NCBI RefSeq assembly: GCF_000406165.1
Contig: NZ_CM001977.1
Span: 2,650,790 to 2,714,789 of the forward strand
Origin: Dickeya zeae NCPPB 2538
GTDB lineage: Bacteria > Pseudomonadota > Gammaproteobacteria > Enterobacterales > Enterobacteriaceae
DNA: 64,000 nucleotides
Direction: 5' to 3'
The notes beneath the pieces were generated by a model. The model was not told where the DNA came from and made no database searches. It saw only the letters and a list, made by a program, of their open reading frames with translations. Of the stretch, positions 1-8,480 are shown in pieces (the stretch's first letter is position 1; every line of letters begins with the position of its first letter). The position numbers and the translations under genes are program-made.

Positions 1-19
1 GCCACAACCGGGGGTAGTG

Positions 20-940
20 ATGAGTCATAGCGAAACGTCAAAATTGCCCTTACCTTCCTTAAGGAATATTCAGGCATTTATTGAGGTCGCCAATGCACAA
101 AGTATTCATGTTGCCGCAGAGCAATTGAATATCACGGCGTCCGCCGTCAGCCATCAAATTGCGGCGCTGGAGAAATTTTTAAATAAAAAACTTTTTATTC
201 GAAATGGTAAAGGTGTCACGCTGACAGAGCACGGGGAAATTTACCTTAGGGAGATATCCGGTGCGATCAGTATTATTGGTAGAGCAACGGATAAAATAAT
301 TAATGAATCCAGCAATGAAATCCTGCGGGTGCATTCATCCCCGTCCTTTGGCATGATTTGGCTAATGCGTCGGTTAGGTAAGTTTCGAACATTGCACCCG
401 GATATTACGATCAATCTCACCTGTTCTTATGAGAACCTCCAGTTTGCCCGCGATAATATCGATATTGATATTCGCCACGGCATCCCAGACTGGGATGCGT
501 ACAGAGTCATGACGATCAAAAATGAAAGGCTAAAAGTCATGGCCTCACCCGACTACATCAGTAAGCATCCGCTGTCTCGTCCTGAAGAGATCCTAAATCA
601 TAATCTTATTTATTCATCGGTCACTCTGGCCAACTGGGATAAATGGTTCTCTTACTGTAACCTCCAATACGCGAGGCCTAACTTTAACCTGAGTTTTGAT
701 CGCTCTTATATGAGTTTCGAAGCAGCCAGAATGGGGCTGGGACTCATTCTGGAGAGTTCAATGATGGGTGAGGAGTTTCTCAAAAACGGTTCTCTGGTGC
801 AGGTTTTCCCACGGGAGTTTGAATACCCGGTCAGTGCGCATCATATCGTGATGCCGCATATTAACGAGCGTACCCATAAGGTGAAGGTGTTTATTGAATG
901 GATGCGGCATGAGCTGGCCATCGACGGATATATTTTATAA
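20..940 (+). CDS. LysR-family transcriptional regulator (GcvA-like)
   Basis: A 306-residue LysR-type regulator. The N-terminal winged helix-turn-helix covers about residues 14-73 (SLRNIQAFIEVA, then ASAVSHQIAALE as recognition region), followed by a substrate-binding-like effector domain. The spacing of the effector domain and the short C-terminus resemble the GcvA subgroup. I place the start at the ATG at 20, five bases after a GGGG stretch; a GTG at 17 in frame is the alternative. The left neighbour is outside the window, so the regulated gene is not visible; the gene to the right is convergent. Codon use is somewhat more AT-rich than in the mdc genes that follow. The target and inducer cannot be read from the sequence. 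Confidence 0.85.
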   Translation: MSHSETSKLPLPSLRNIQAFIEVANAQSIHVAAEQLNITASAVSHQIAALEKFLNKKLFIRNGKGVTLTEHGEIYLREISGAISIIGRATDKIINESSNEILRVHSSPSFGMIWLMRRLGKFRTLHPDITINLTCSYENLQFARDNIDIDIRHGIPDWDAYRVMTIKNERLKVMASPDYISKHPLSRPEEILNHNLIYSSVTLANWDKWFSYCNLQYARPNFNLSFDRSYMSFEAARMGLGLILESSMMGEEFLKNGSLVQVFPREFEYPVSAHHIVMPHINERTHKVKVFIEWMRHELAIDGYIL

Positions 941-1072
941 TCAGCACAGAAACGTTGTGCCCGTAACCCGCGCGTCCTATCTGGTGCGGTAATATGCGAA
1001 TGCGCTATCCACGGGAAAATGAAGAATCTCAATAACGAAGCCATGAGCAGCCATCTTATTCACGATGTCGTT

Positions 1073-1684
1073 TTACACTGTAACCGTAGTCTCAGGCCAC
1101 ACCATCATTGCGACAGCGATCATTCGTTCCAGATCACCTGGGTTCGCCCCGACCAGAGGAAAGTTTACTACAGCTTGCATGACGCTGAGGAAATGCCAGG
1201 CTAACGCCTCTATGTCTGCGTTGGCAGGGAGTTCACCAGCAGTGAGGGCTTCCCGCAGCCAACTCACCAGCATATTACGCTGTTGGTTCATCCCTGCCAG
1301 CACCACCGCCTGACTCGCCATCGGCAAATCGACAAGCTCAGCACAGCTTCTTGATAGTAAACAGCCCAGAGGGCGTGGTGATTCTGTTGGCAATAATCCA
1401 CGTAACAACGACTCAATATTTGCGCGGGCGGTACTGCCTTCAACGGAATGCATACGACGCATGAGGCGTTCGATATATGTCGCCAACACGATTTGAAACA
1501 AGCCGTCCTTATCCTGAAAGCGCTGATACAAACTTGAGCGCGATAATCCCGTTGCTTCCGTCAGCACATTAATCGATGTTGCCGTATAGCCATGGCGCCA
1601 AAACGCGTCCATAGCGGCATCAATAACCTCGGCCTCATTGTATTGGGGTTTTCCACTCACCTGAATAATCTCGCTTGACAACAT
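1073..1684 (-). CDS. TetR/AcrR-family repressor
   Basis: A 203-residue TetR-type repressor. The N-terminal DNA-binding helices lie at about residues 17-63 (AAMDAFWRHGYTATSINVL, then GLSRSSLYQRFQDKDGLF), and the remaining helices form the usual ligand-binding and dimerisation domain. It is divergent from the NmrA-type oxidoreductase at 1747, a typical repressor/target pair. The ATG at 1684 has no clear ribosome-binding site and lies inside a perfect palindrome; a GTG at 1660 preceded by GCGAG is an alternative start. The palindrome between the genes probably gives autoregulation. The ligand is unknown; relatives with NmrA partners respond to electrophiles or antimicrobials, but that is family knowledge and not visible here. 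Confidence 0.85.
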   Translation of the reverse strand: MLSSEIIQVSGKPQYNEAEVIDAAMDAFWRHGYTATSINVLTEATGLSRSSLYQRFQDKDGLFQIVLATYIERLMRRMHSVEGSTARANIESLLRGLLPTESPRPLGCLLSRSCAELVDLPMASQAVVLAGMNQQRNMLVSWLREALTAGELPANADIEALAWHFLSVMQAVVNFPLVGANPGDLERMIAVAMMVWPETTVTV

Positions 1685-1724
1685 GGAACGATCGTTCCAT
1701 TTTAAATTGGACTGTTCGTTCCAT
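1683..1724. promoter_or_regulatory. Twin palindromic operator of the TetR/NmrA divergent pair
   Basis: ATGGAACGATCGTTCCAT at 1683-1700 is a perfect 18-bp palindrome. A second, imperfect copy (TTGGACTGTTCGTTCCAT) occupies 1707-1724 and matches at 14 of 18 positions. The copies are 24 bp apart and fill the 62-bp gap between the two start codons, as expected for a TetR-type dimer binding two sites. Confidence 0.75.
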
Positions 1725-1746
1725 GATACATTGAAGAGGTTACACC

Positions 1747-2628
1747 ATGTCTAATTATTTATCATCGCAAGCACGAAAACCACGTATCGCTCTTGCGGGT
1801 GCCACAGGACGCGTTGGTACTACGTTAACAGCTCTGCTCGCTGCCGATCCAATCGATGTAGTCGTACTGACCCGCGATCCCGACTCGACAAACCTGCCTG
1901 TTGGTACCAATGCGATTAAAGTCGATTTCACCCATCAGGATGGATTGCACACAGCCCTACACGATGTCGATCGTCTGTTTATTGCTCATGGTACCTCCAC
2001 CGAGCAGGTTGCTAACGAGATTGCGCTGATCGATGCAGCGGTGGCTTCCGGTGTTCAGCACATCGTCAAGCTATCTGCGCTTGGGCCTGCAACCCAGCTC
2101 CCACCTATCGCCTGGCATATGCAGATTGAAGCACACCTGGCACGCCAGCCAATCGCATCAACCGTCCTGCGGCCCACCGCTTTTAGCGATGTGCTTAAAC
2201 GTCTGGGCCCGCTAATTGCCTCCGGATCCTGGAGCGGTGCGGCCGGTAATGGACGTGTGAACTTCATTGATACCCGTGATATTGCCGACGTAGCACGTAT
2301 TGCGTTACTGGAAGAAACAGAACCTGAATCACAACGCGTGTATCACCTGACAGGTCCGCGCGCCTGGACAATGGCTGAAGTGGCGCAAGAACTGACCCGC
2401 CTTCTTGCTCACCCCATTACTTATGTTCATCTTTCGCCTTCGCAGCAAAGAGAGGCGCTGCTCGGGAGCGGACTGTCTCCATTCACAGCAGACCTACTCA
2501 TCGGGCTCGATCGCCTGTTCCGTGAGTCCGCTATCGGCGAAACAACGCTGACCGTCGAAGAAATGACGGGAAAAACCCCACGTTCACTGACTGCGTGGCT
2601 AACCGACAATCTGGCTCTATTTCAGTGA
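1747..2628 (+). CDS. NmrA-like NAD(P)-binding oxidoreductase
   Basis: A 293-residue protein of the atypical short-chain dehydrogenase group (NmrA/NAD(P)H azoreductase-like). The Rossmann nucleotide-binding motif GATGRVG is at residues 18-24 after a beta strand (RIALA). Typical NmrA features follow: VDRLFIAHG, then VQHIVKLSALG, and a TVLRPTAFSD stretch. No catalytic Tyr-x-x-x-Lys pair is obvious, as in NmrA-type sensors and quinone reductases. The ATG at 1747 has AGAGG seven bases upstream. It is divergent from a TetR repressor and probably under its control. The substrate cannot be assigned; a quinone or azo-type substrate or a redox-sensing role are both possible. Confidence 0.8.
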   Translation: MSNYLSSQARKPRIALAGATGRVGTTLTALLAADPIDVVVLTRDPDSTNLPVGTNAIKVDFTHQDGLHTALHDVDRLFIAHGTSTEQVANEIALIDAAVASGVQHIVKLSALGPATQLPPIAWHMQIEAHLARQPIASTVLRPTAFSDVLKRLGPLIASGSWSGAAGNGRVNFIDTRDIADVARIALLEETEPESQRVYHLTGPRAWTMAEVAQELTRLLAHPITYVHLSPSQQREALLGSGLSPFTADLLIGLDRLFRESAIGETTLTVEEMTGKTPRSLTAWLTDNLALFQ

Positions 2629-2667
2629 TAACCATATGTTCCGCAATGGGTAAATGGTAATCACACT

Positions 2668-2702
2668 GAGGATTTAGCATCATATCAAGTCACTAAATCC
2701 TC
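2668..2702. terminator. Hairpin downstream of the NmrA-like gene
   Basis: GAGGATTTAG (2668-2677) pairs with CTAAATCCTC (2693-2702), a 10-bp perfect stem with a 15-base loop, 40 bp after the stop codon at 2628. There is no T-tract on either strand, so intrinsic termination is uncertain. Confidence 0.4.
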
Positions 2703-2867
2703 CCCTGACCTAAAGTAATGTCAGGCCAACAACATTATTTTGCTCCACGATCGACATCCGCATCACAACAGATGCACCTCGCTCCCCTTTTATGGCGTAT
2801 TGCAGGTACAATCCCGCCACGGTTTAGCGATTGGTATCCACCGCCTCACCCACACTATGAGCCCGAC

Positions 2868-3800
2868 ATGCTAACAGACAGCGACATCACCTTCCGTAAA
2901 CTTGAGATTTTCAAGACATTCATGGAAACCGGCACCATCACCCGTACTGCGGAGCGTCTTGGGCTGAGCGGCGTTAGCGTGCACCGGGCGTTGCATACGT
3001 TGGAAGAAGGCGTGCGCTGCCCGCTGTTTATCCATAAAGGTCGCAATCTGGTGGCATTGCCAGCGGCACATACGCTGCTGGAATACAGCCAGGAAGCGAT
3101 GTCGCTGATGGAACGGGGGCTGGAAGAAACCCGCAAGACCGCAGGCGTCGGTCAGGGTCGACTGCGTATCGGCACACTGTATTCGCTGACGCTGGAAACG
3201 GTGCCGCGCCTGATCATGGGCGTCAAACTGCGCCGTCCTGATCTGGAATTGGATTTGACCATGGGGTCGAATCAGCGTCTGCTCGCCATGCTGGATGACC
3301 AACAGCTTGACGCGATCCTTATCTCGCTGTCCGACGACACGATTGATCGTAACCGGTTAGAGTGCCTGCCGTTGTTTGAGGATAATATTTGTCTGGCGGC
3401 ACCGGCGAGCGCGCAGCTCGATACCCGTCAACCGGCTGACCTGAGGGATTTTCATCACCAGCGGTTCGTTTCACTGTCTGAAGGGTTTGCCACCTATGCC
3501 GGTTTTCAGGAGGCGTTTCACATCGCAGGCTTTGAACCAGAGATTGTCACACGGGTGGGTGATATCTTTTCCATGCTGAGTCTGGTGCAGGCCGGTGTCG
3601 GCTTTACCCTGATCCCCGAGCGGATGAAAAAGGTATACGAGAACGATGTGCAACTGCTACCACTGGCGCCGCCTTATCAGATGCGCCAGCTTATCGCCAT
3701 CGTCTTCGCTCGCAACCGCGAGCACGACCCGAATCTGCTGGCGCTGGTGGCCGAAGGCCGTATGTACGCCCGCAGCCTGAATACTACCCCTGCGCCCTGA
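2868..3800 (+). CDS. mdcR: LysR-family regulator of malonate decarboxylase
   Basis: A LysR-type regulator of 310 residues when started at the ATG at 2868. The longer in-frame extension back to 2718 is Pro/His/Ser-rich, lacks regulator homology and is probably not translated. The helix-turn-helix lies near the N-terminus (FKTFMETGTITRTAERLGLS, then GVSVHRALHTLEE), followed by the effector domain (GRLRIGTLYSL, then FVSLSEGFATYAGF). It converges on the 3' end of mdcH with a 17-bp overlap (3784-3800). Its position at the end of a complete mdc cluster identifies it as the cluster activator, as in Klebsiella where MdcR controls mdcA to mdcH. The start codon is the least certain part. Confidence 0.82.
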   Translation: MLTDSDITFRKLEIFKTFMETGTITRTAERLGLSGVSVHRALHTLEEGVRCPLFIHKGRNLVALPAAHTLLEYSQEAMSLMERGLEETRKTAGVGQGRLRIGTLYSLTLETVPRLIMGVKLRRPDLELDLTMGSNQRLLAMLDDQQLDAILISLSDDTIDRNRLECLPLFEDNICLAAPASAQLDTRQPADLRDFHHQRFVSLSEGFATYAGFQEAFHIAGFEPEIVTRVGDIFSMLSLVQAGVGFTLIPERMKKVYENDVQLLPLAPPYQMRQLIAIVFARNREHDPNLLALVAEGRMYARSLNTTPAP

Positions 3801-4692
3801 GTTGCGCGGTGCGGTGGATGACCACATCACTACCGCTGCGCGCCAGTGAAAATGCCTCACTGCGACTAAACGCTTGTTTCGCCAGACAGGTCAGCACGCC
3901 ACCCGGTGGCATCTCAATCGCCAGCCCGACATCACGCTCTTCCGCTGCCACCATCGCCTCATGCCAGCGCACGGTGCGCGCCATGTTCATCGCCAGATCG
4001 TCTGCAATACGCTCCGGTTGCCAGATAGCACGGGCGGAGCTGCCGCTAAGGTAACAGCAACGGGGAGGAGCAAAAGACACCGACGCCATCGCCGCCGCCA
4101 GTTGCCCGGCGGGCGCATCGAGCAGCGCACAGTGCGACGGCACGCTAACATGCAGGCGTTGCGCCCGGCTGGCACCGCGTTGCAGTGCCTGTTCCTCCAC
4201 CTGTGCCATGCTTTCATCGCTACCGGCAATCACAATTTGCCGTTCAGCATTCAGGTTGGCGATATACGCCCCGCTGCCGGGCAGCAAGGCTTCCACGTCG
4301 GACTGGCTTAAGCCCATAATCGCGGTCAATCCGTAGCCTTGCGGGTATGCCTGCTCCATCAGATCACCTCGCAACGCCACCAGCCGTAACGCATCGTCAA
4401 AACGCAGTACCCCGGCTATCACCGCCGCCGGAAACGCGCCAATCGACAACCCGCTGACCATGTCCGGCATCAGGTCACGCGCCATCAGCGCTCTGGCCCA
4501 GGCCACCCCCGTGATCAACAGGCACAGTTGCACCGCGCGGGTGTGTCGTAGTGCCTGCGGGGTATCCAGTTGGTAAACCTCATCCCCCAACACGGCAAAC
4601 GCTTCATCCAACACGCATGTATCGGCAGGCAATTGCTGCAACATGCCAGCGTACTGTGCGCCCTGACCGGGGAAGGTAAACAGAATTTTCAT
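3784..4692 (-). CDS. mdcH: Malonate decarboxylase, malonyl-CoA:ACP transacylase (epsilon subunit)
   Basis: MdcH charges the malonate decarboxylase acyl carrier protein with malonyl from malonyl-CoA, priming the catalytic cycle. The 302-residue protein has the malonyltransferase fold: FPGQGAQYAGM at the N-terminus, the nucleophile Ser83 in GLSIG (residues 81-85), NAERQIVIAG near 148, and the catalytic His187 in SVPSHCALL. It is the last gene of the mdcABCDEFGH operon; its start lies two bases from the end of mdcG. The 3' end overlaps that of mdcR on the opposite strand. It differs from the fatty-acid enzyme FabD mainly in context and in the GLSIG in place of GHSLG. Confidence 0.93.
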   Translation of the reverse strand: MKILFTFPGQGAQYAGMLQQLPADTCVLDEAFAVLGDEVYQLDTPQALRHTRAVQLCLLITGVAWARALMARDLMPDMVSGLSIGAFPAAVIAGVLRFDDALRLVALRGDLMEQAYPQGYGLTAIMGLSQSDVEALLPGSGAYIANLNAERQIVIAGSDESMAQVEEQALQRGASRAQRLHVSVPSHCALLDAPAGQLAAAMASVSFAPPRCCYLSGSSARAIWQPERIADDLAMNMARTVRWHEAMVAAEERDVGLAIEMPPGGVLTCLAKQAFSRSEAFSLARSGSDVVIHRTAQLRAQG

Positions 4693-4693
4693 T

Positions 4694-5311
4694 TTACGGC
4701 TCCATTGCCCACGGGTCGCTGACCCGCCGCGGGCCGTGGTTGGTTTTTAACAGCACCTGTCCATCGCGTAACCATTCAGCCAGCGCGAAAGCGCCGTTGG
4801 GCGTTTCAATTTGCGTATCAGCCCGGCACAGCGGCGAGGCGGATAGCAGCCGTTGCCAGTTCGCCAGCGCGTCACGCTCCAACGCCTGTGGTGCGCGAAT
4901 CAGCAGGTCCAGGTCGCTGGCGGCATGCAGTACCGGCACTTGCGTTGCCAGCGCGTAGGCGGTAGCCCCGGTGATGCCCCATTGCCACGGCCAGTGCTGT
5001 TGCGCCAGTTGAATCGCAAGCTGTACCGGTGGCTGAGAAACAAACGGCGAATGCAGCAACGCTGACAGGTTGCACAGACTGTCTGGCGTAACCACCCGAA
5101 CAATCTGCGCTGCTGCTACCCACCCGGCAGCACGCTGGTCGCGGCGCAGGCCGCGCACCCCCACCGGAATGAGCCCGGCCGGGTCAACGTCACGCCGCAC
5201 TACCACCGGCAGCGCCGGTTGCCATTGGCTCGCGACCCAAGGGGCATCAATACCCTCCAGCGCATCGCGGGAGGCAAGCCATAACAGATCGTGCGGACGT
5301 GTCGTTACCAT
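4694..5311 (-). CDS. mdcG: Malonate decarboxylase holo-ACP synthase (phosphoribosyl-dephospho-CoA transferase)
   Basis: MdcG attaches the prosthetic group 2'-(5''-phosphoribosyl)-3'-dephospho-CoA to the acyl carrier protein MdcC, using the triphosphoribosyl precursor made by MdcB. The protein has 205 residues, normal for the family. A nucleotidyltransferase-like acidic pair, Asp133-Leu-Asp135 in SDLDLLIRAP, and an upstream GITGATAYAL segment are visible. It sits between mdcF and mdcH with 21 and 1 bp gaps. CitX, at the other end of this window, performs the same chemistry for citrate lyase. Confidence 0.92.
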   Translation of the reverse strand: MVTTRPHDLLWLASRDALEGIDAPWVASQWQPALPVVVRRDVDPAGLIPVGVRGLRRDQRAAGWVAAAQIVRVVTPDSLCNLSALLHSPFVSQPPVQLAIQLAQQHWPWQWGITGATAYALATQVPVLHAASDLDLLIRAPQALERDALANWQRLLSASPLCRADTQIETPNGAFALAEWLRDGQVLLKTNHGPRRVSDPWAMEP

Positions 5312-5332
5312 GATTCAGACTCCTGATGTCGT

Positions 5333-6292
5333 TCAAATACCTGACGTTAACGTGATAAACAGCGGCAGCGACAGGATACAGAGAACGGAGCTTAACAGCA
5401 GTACAGCTTCTGCATCCGGCGATTGCACGCCAAAGCGGTTACCGAACACCACCCCGAAAAACCCGGCGGACAGCGCAATCATCAGAATCGCGGTGATCGC
5501 CACCGAGCCGTGTAACCCCAGTACCAGTACGATACCCCATGCCAACGCCGGTTGAATCAGCAACTTGGTCAATACCGCGGTGGTGACCATCGAATTCAGT
5601 TTTAGCTGGCGTGCAGACAGAATAACCCCGGTCAGGAAGAGCGCGGTCGCGGTGGCAGATAACCCCAGCGGTTTAATCGCCGACAGCAACAGTTCTGGCA
5701 TACGGATACCGATGGCAGACAACACGACACCCAGCAGCGGCCCTAACACGATCGGTTTTTTCAGCGAACGCCACATCAACACCGGCAGCATCGACAGCGT
5801 AGAGGTCTGATTGCCGCCAGACGCCAGCGCCTTCTCGCGCTCCAGAATCAGCAGGCAGAACGGCGTCATTAACACCGAGCCACAGGCAATGGAGACCGCT
5901 ACGGAAAGTGATGTCGATGAGCCATCGCCCAGCACACTGCCGAGGATCGGCAAACCGAGTGCCGCGTAGTTGGGCAGCGCGACAGTCAGCGTCAGCACTG
6001 CGGCATCCTGCGGCGTTTTATGGAATACCTTGACGGCCAGAAAGTAGATAGCGGCGTAGGTTATCCACATCGCCAGCGTCAACACCACGATCAGCGGAGA
6101 CTGTTGGACAATGCCGGCCCAGGGCGTTTGCACGGTGGCGCTAAACAATGCCGCTGGCAAAGCAAAATCCATCACGAAAATATTGAGCAGCGCGACGTTC
6201 TTGTTATCCACCAGCTTAGCTTTGCCCGCCCAGAACCCCAGCAGCATGATGATAAAAATGGGCGCGAGGGCATGAACAATTACATAAGTCAT
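5333..6292 (-). CDS. mdcF: Malonate transporter, auxin efflux carrier family
   Basis: MdcF is the malonate permease of the operon, a 319-residue integral inner-membrane protein of the AEC (auxin efflux carrier) family. About ten hydrophobic segments arranged as two five-helix halves are visible, with the family's central hydrophilic loop (LEREKALASGG). I place the start at the ATG at 6292, which has AGGTG about eight bases upstream; the upstream open-frame extension to 6370 is hydrophilic and implausible as a membrane protein N-terminus. In Klebsiella the same gene sits between mdcE and mdcG, as here. A 256-bp gap containing hairpins separates it from mdcE. Confidence 0.9.
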   Translation of the reverse strand: MTYVIVHALAPIFIIMLLGFWAGKAKLVDNKNVALLNIFVMDFALPAALFSATVQTPWAGIVQQSPLIVVLTLAMWITYAAIYFLAVKVFHKTPQDAAVLTLTVALPNYAALGLPILGSVLGDGSSTSLSVAVSIACGSVLMTPFCLLILEREKALASGGNQTSTLSMLPVLMWRSLKKPIVLGPLLGVVLSAIGIRMPELLLSAIKPLGLSATATALFLTGVILSARQLKLNSMVTTAVLTKLLIQPALAWGIVLVLGLHGSVAITAILMIALSAGFFGVVFGNRFGVQSPDAEAVLLLSSVLCILSLPLFITLTSGI

Positions 6293-6419
6293 ATCGTATT
6301 CACCTGTAATAAAAAGAGTATCAGTTCCAGCGCGATGGTTTGGCTTGTGTCCGCACAGTGGCGGGCGCAATGTCTGTCAATGTTCAGACGGCCGTTTTTC
6401 AGACAAAAGGGATCCTGCA

Positions 6420-6435
6420 GGTGCCGAATGGCACC
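6420..6435. repeat. Short hairpin in the mdcE-mdcF gap
   Basis: GGTGCC-GAAT-GGCACC forms a perfect 6-bp stem with a 4-base loop. A second, longer, imperfect GGTGGC...GCCACC inverted repeat lies at about 6479-6512. Both sit in the only long gap of the mdc operon, so they may be RNA-processing or attenuation structures that separate transporter and enzyme expression. No T-tract follows on the minus strand. Confidence 0.4.
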
Positions 6436-6548
6436 TTGCCCCTGTTATCTGGCAGGTCTCTTTATTGGCTTACCGATAGGTGGCCGTCGTGGTTCAACAC
6501 GAACCAGCCACCGGTGTGTGACTTAGCTGTAAGCGTGGTTAAGCGCGC

Positions 6549-7349
6549 TTACCACTGCGCCCTCATCCGCTCACGAACGAGGGAAGAACTGCGCCGGTTG
6601 TCCGCACCCAGCCGCGTTTTCAGCGACGGGTCACGGCGGGCATCGGCCACCGCCTGTTGCAGTGCCGCGCTCACCTGCGACAAATCGTCGGCGGACGGCG
6701 CATCCGGGTTGGCGACATCCAGCAGCGTGGATAACAACCCCAGCGTGGCGTAGTTGCGAATGTCATACGCCATCGGCGGGATGGTCGCGGCCAGCTTCTC
6801 CAGATCTTCGACACTTCTGAGCGTGATACGCGCCGCTGAGGCTTTGCCCATGGCGTGAATTTGGACTTCCGGGTCATTAAAGGCGATCAGTCGGTTAGCC
6901 TGATAGCCATGAGCCAGAAACGCACCGGACATCGCTTTGCCGACGATCAACCCAATCACCGGGTGACCGGCGAGGCGCGCCTGAGCATAGGCCCCTGCCG
7001 ACGCCGCCAGCGCCTGATGAATGCCGAAGGCTTCTTCCCGGCGACCATACGCCTGACTGGGCACATCAATTACCGCTATGATCGGGCGTTTCTTCTCGCT
7101 GTTGCGATCGGCCGCAATCGTTTCATGCACCACCTTCGCCAGCGTCCAGCCTTCCAGCAAGCCAACTTCGCCTTTTACCGCTCGCGGGTAGTGGTTATTC
7201 ACGTCGGGAACCACAGCGATAAAACGTACCGGCTCACCGGCGATATTGCCATCTGCCACCTGTACCGACGGGCACAGCCCGCTCAGGCGTGGTTTTCCGG
7301 GTGCCAGCGCGTCTAACCATAGCGCGCCGCGATGTGCTACCTGACTCAT
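6549..7349 (-). CDS. mdcE: Malonate decarboxylase gamma subunit
   Basis: With MdcD this forms the malonyl-ACP decarboxylase, which releases CO2 from malonyl-S-ACP and leaves acetyl-S-ACP. The 266-residue protein has the crotonase/carboxyltransferase-like fold. Typical segments are VDVPSQAYGRREEAFG (ORF spans VIDVPSQAYG), the oxyanion-hole loop VGKAMSGAFLAHG, and IHAMGKASAARITLRS. The start codon overlaps the stop of mdcD by 4 bp (ATGA type), implying translational coupling and equal stoichiometry. Downstream lies the long gap before mdcF. Confidence 0.93.
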   Translation of the reverse strand: MSQVAHRGALWLDALAPGKPRLSGLCPSVQVADGNIAGEPVRFIAVVPDVNNHYPRAVKGEVGLLEGWTLAKVVHETIAADRNSEKKRPIIAVIDVPSQAYGRREEAFGIHQALAASAGAYAQARLAGHPVIGLIVGKAMSGAFLAHGYQANRLIAFNDPEVQIHAMGKASAARITLRSVEDLEKLAATIPPMAYDIRNYATLGLLSTLLDVANPDAPSADDLSQVSAALQQAVADARRDPSLKTRLGADNRRSSSLVRERMRAQW

Positions 7350-8179
7350 GGTTTTACCTCCCCGAAAAGCTGTTGGATCTGTTGCGTGTCGGCCTGTGTA
7401 CGGGTATCGGCGTCAGTCAGACGTGTCAGATACCACGCATACTTATCCGAACGGTGTTGCGCCGGTACGCCGTGGGCAAGGGCGTCATTCACCGCGTGTT
7501 TGACCGCGTTAACGCCATCGGCCACCAGACTGTCGGCCAGACCGCTGTGGTGACGAATCTCACCACCGGTCATACTCCAGATGAACGGACGATCGCGTGA
7601 GTCGTACTCGGCGACGCCAGCTTCCTGTTCGATCACCTGCGGGCCATTCAGCCCCAGACGCGCCTCGCGGGTGACAATCAGGTGGCTGCACAGCGCGGCG
7701 GCAATCGACATGCCACCAAAACACCCCACCGTCCCGGCGATGATGCCGATAACCGGCGTGTAACGACGCAAGTCGACAATCGCGGCATGGATATCGGCGA
7801 TCGCCGCCAGTCCCAGATTAGCTTCCTGCAACCGTACCCCGCCCGTTTCCAGACACAGAATCGCCTGCGTCGGAATACCGTTCCGTTGGTCCTCAGCCGC
7901 CAGTTCCAGCGCCGCAGCCATCTTGGCCCCGGAGACTTCCCCCATGCTGCCGCCCTGAAATGCCCCTTCAATCGCGATAACGACGGTCGGTTTGCCCTGC
8001 AACGTACCTTTCGCGACCACCATGCCGTCGTCTGACTGCACCACGATCCCCTGCTGACTCAGCCACGGCGACACCATGCCGTCAAACGGTCCAAGCAGCT
8101 CGCGGTAGCTGCCTTCATCCAGCAGCGCGTGGGCGCGTTCCCGCGCTTTAAGTTCGATAAAACTGCGGTCGTCACGCAT
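7346..8179 (-). CDS. mdcD: Malonate decarboxylase beta subunit
   Basis: The beta subunit of malonyl-S-ACP decarboxylase, 277 residues, related to the acetyl-CoA carboxylase carboxyltransferase family. Recognisable segments include VIAIEGAFQGGSMGEVSGAK (glycine-rich oxyanion loop), LCLETGGVRLQEAN, and IIAGTVGCFGGMSIAA. It overlaps mdcC upstream by 8 bp and mdcE downstream by 4 bp, so the three genes are probably translated as a coupled block. Confidence 0.94.
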   Translation of the reverse strand: MRDDRSFIELKARERAHALLDEGSYRELLGPFDGMVSPWLSQQGIVVQSDDGMVVAKGTLQGKPTVVIAIEGAFQGGSMGEVSGAKMAAALELAAEDQRNGIPTQAILCLETGGVRLQEANLGLAAIADIHAAIVDLRRYTPVIGIIAGTVGCFGGMSIAAALCSHLIVTREARLGLNGPQVIEQEAGVAEYDSRDRPFIWSMTGGEIRHHSGLADSLVADGVNAVKHAVNDALAHGVPAQHRSDKYAWYLTRLTDADTRTQADTQQIQQLFGEVKP

Positions 8180-8471
8180 AACTCACCCCTTCAAAAACCT
8201 GTTCGATACGGATGCGTGCCACACCGGGCGTGGCACCAAAATCGTGGATGGTCATGGTGCCAGCCGTCAGGCTGCCAAGCGTACTTAACCGGGAAAACAG
8301 CGCCTGCCAGCGTGCCCGGCTGTTATCCACCGACGTGGTGATGTCGATGGTGAGTGTCTGTCCGGCATCCGCCGTCAACAGCACTTCCATATCACCGGAT
8401 CCCACCACGCCCGCCAGCGCGTTGCCGCTGGCCATGCGGGTAGCCGGGAATGACAATGTAATGTGTTCCAT
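8172..8471 (-). CDS. mdcC: Malonate decarboxylase acyl carrier protein (delta subunit)
   Basis: The 99-residue acyl carrier protein of malonate decarboxylase. Instead of phosphopantetheine it carries 2'-(5''-phosphoribosyl)-3'-dephospho-CoA on a serine. The attachment site Ser25 is visible in GVVGSGDMEVLL, at the same position as in the Klebsiella protein. It lies 9 bp after mdcB and overlaps mdcD by 8 bp. Confidence 0.94.
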   Translation of the reverse strand: MEHITLSFPATRMASGNALAGVVGSGDMEVLLTADAGQTLTIDITTSVDNSRARWQALFSRLSTLGSLTAGTMTIHDFGATPGVARIRIEQVFEGVSYA

Positions 8472-8480
8472 AACACCCTC

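Noticed and set aside
841..1044. 67-codon minus-strand frame after the first LysR gene
   Set aside because: No ribosome-binding site or family match; overlaps the end of the LysR gene.
2718..2867. N-terminal extension of mdcR
   Set aside because: The 50 residues are Pro/His/Ser-rich and precede the normal LysR start; no homology is seen.
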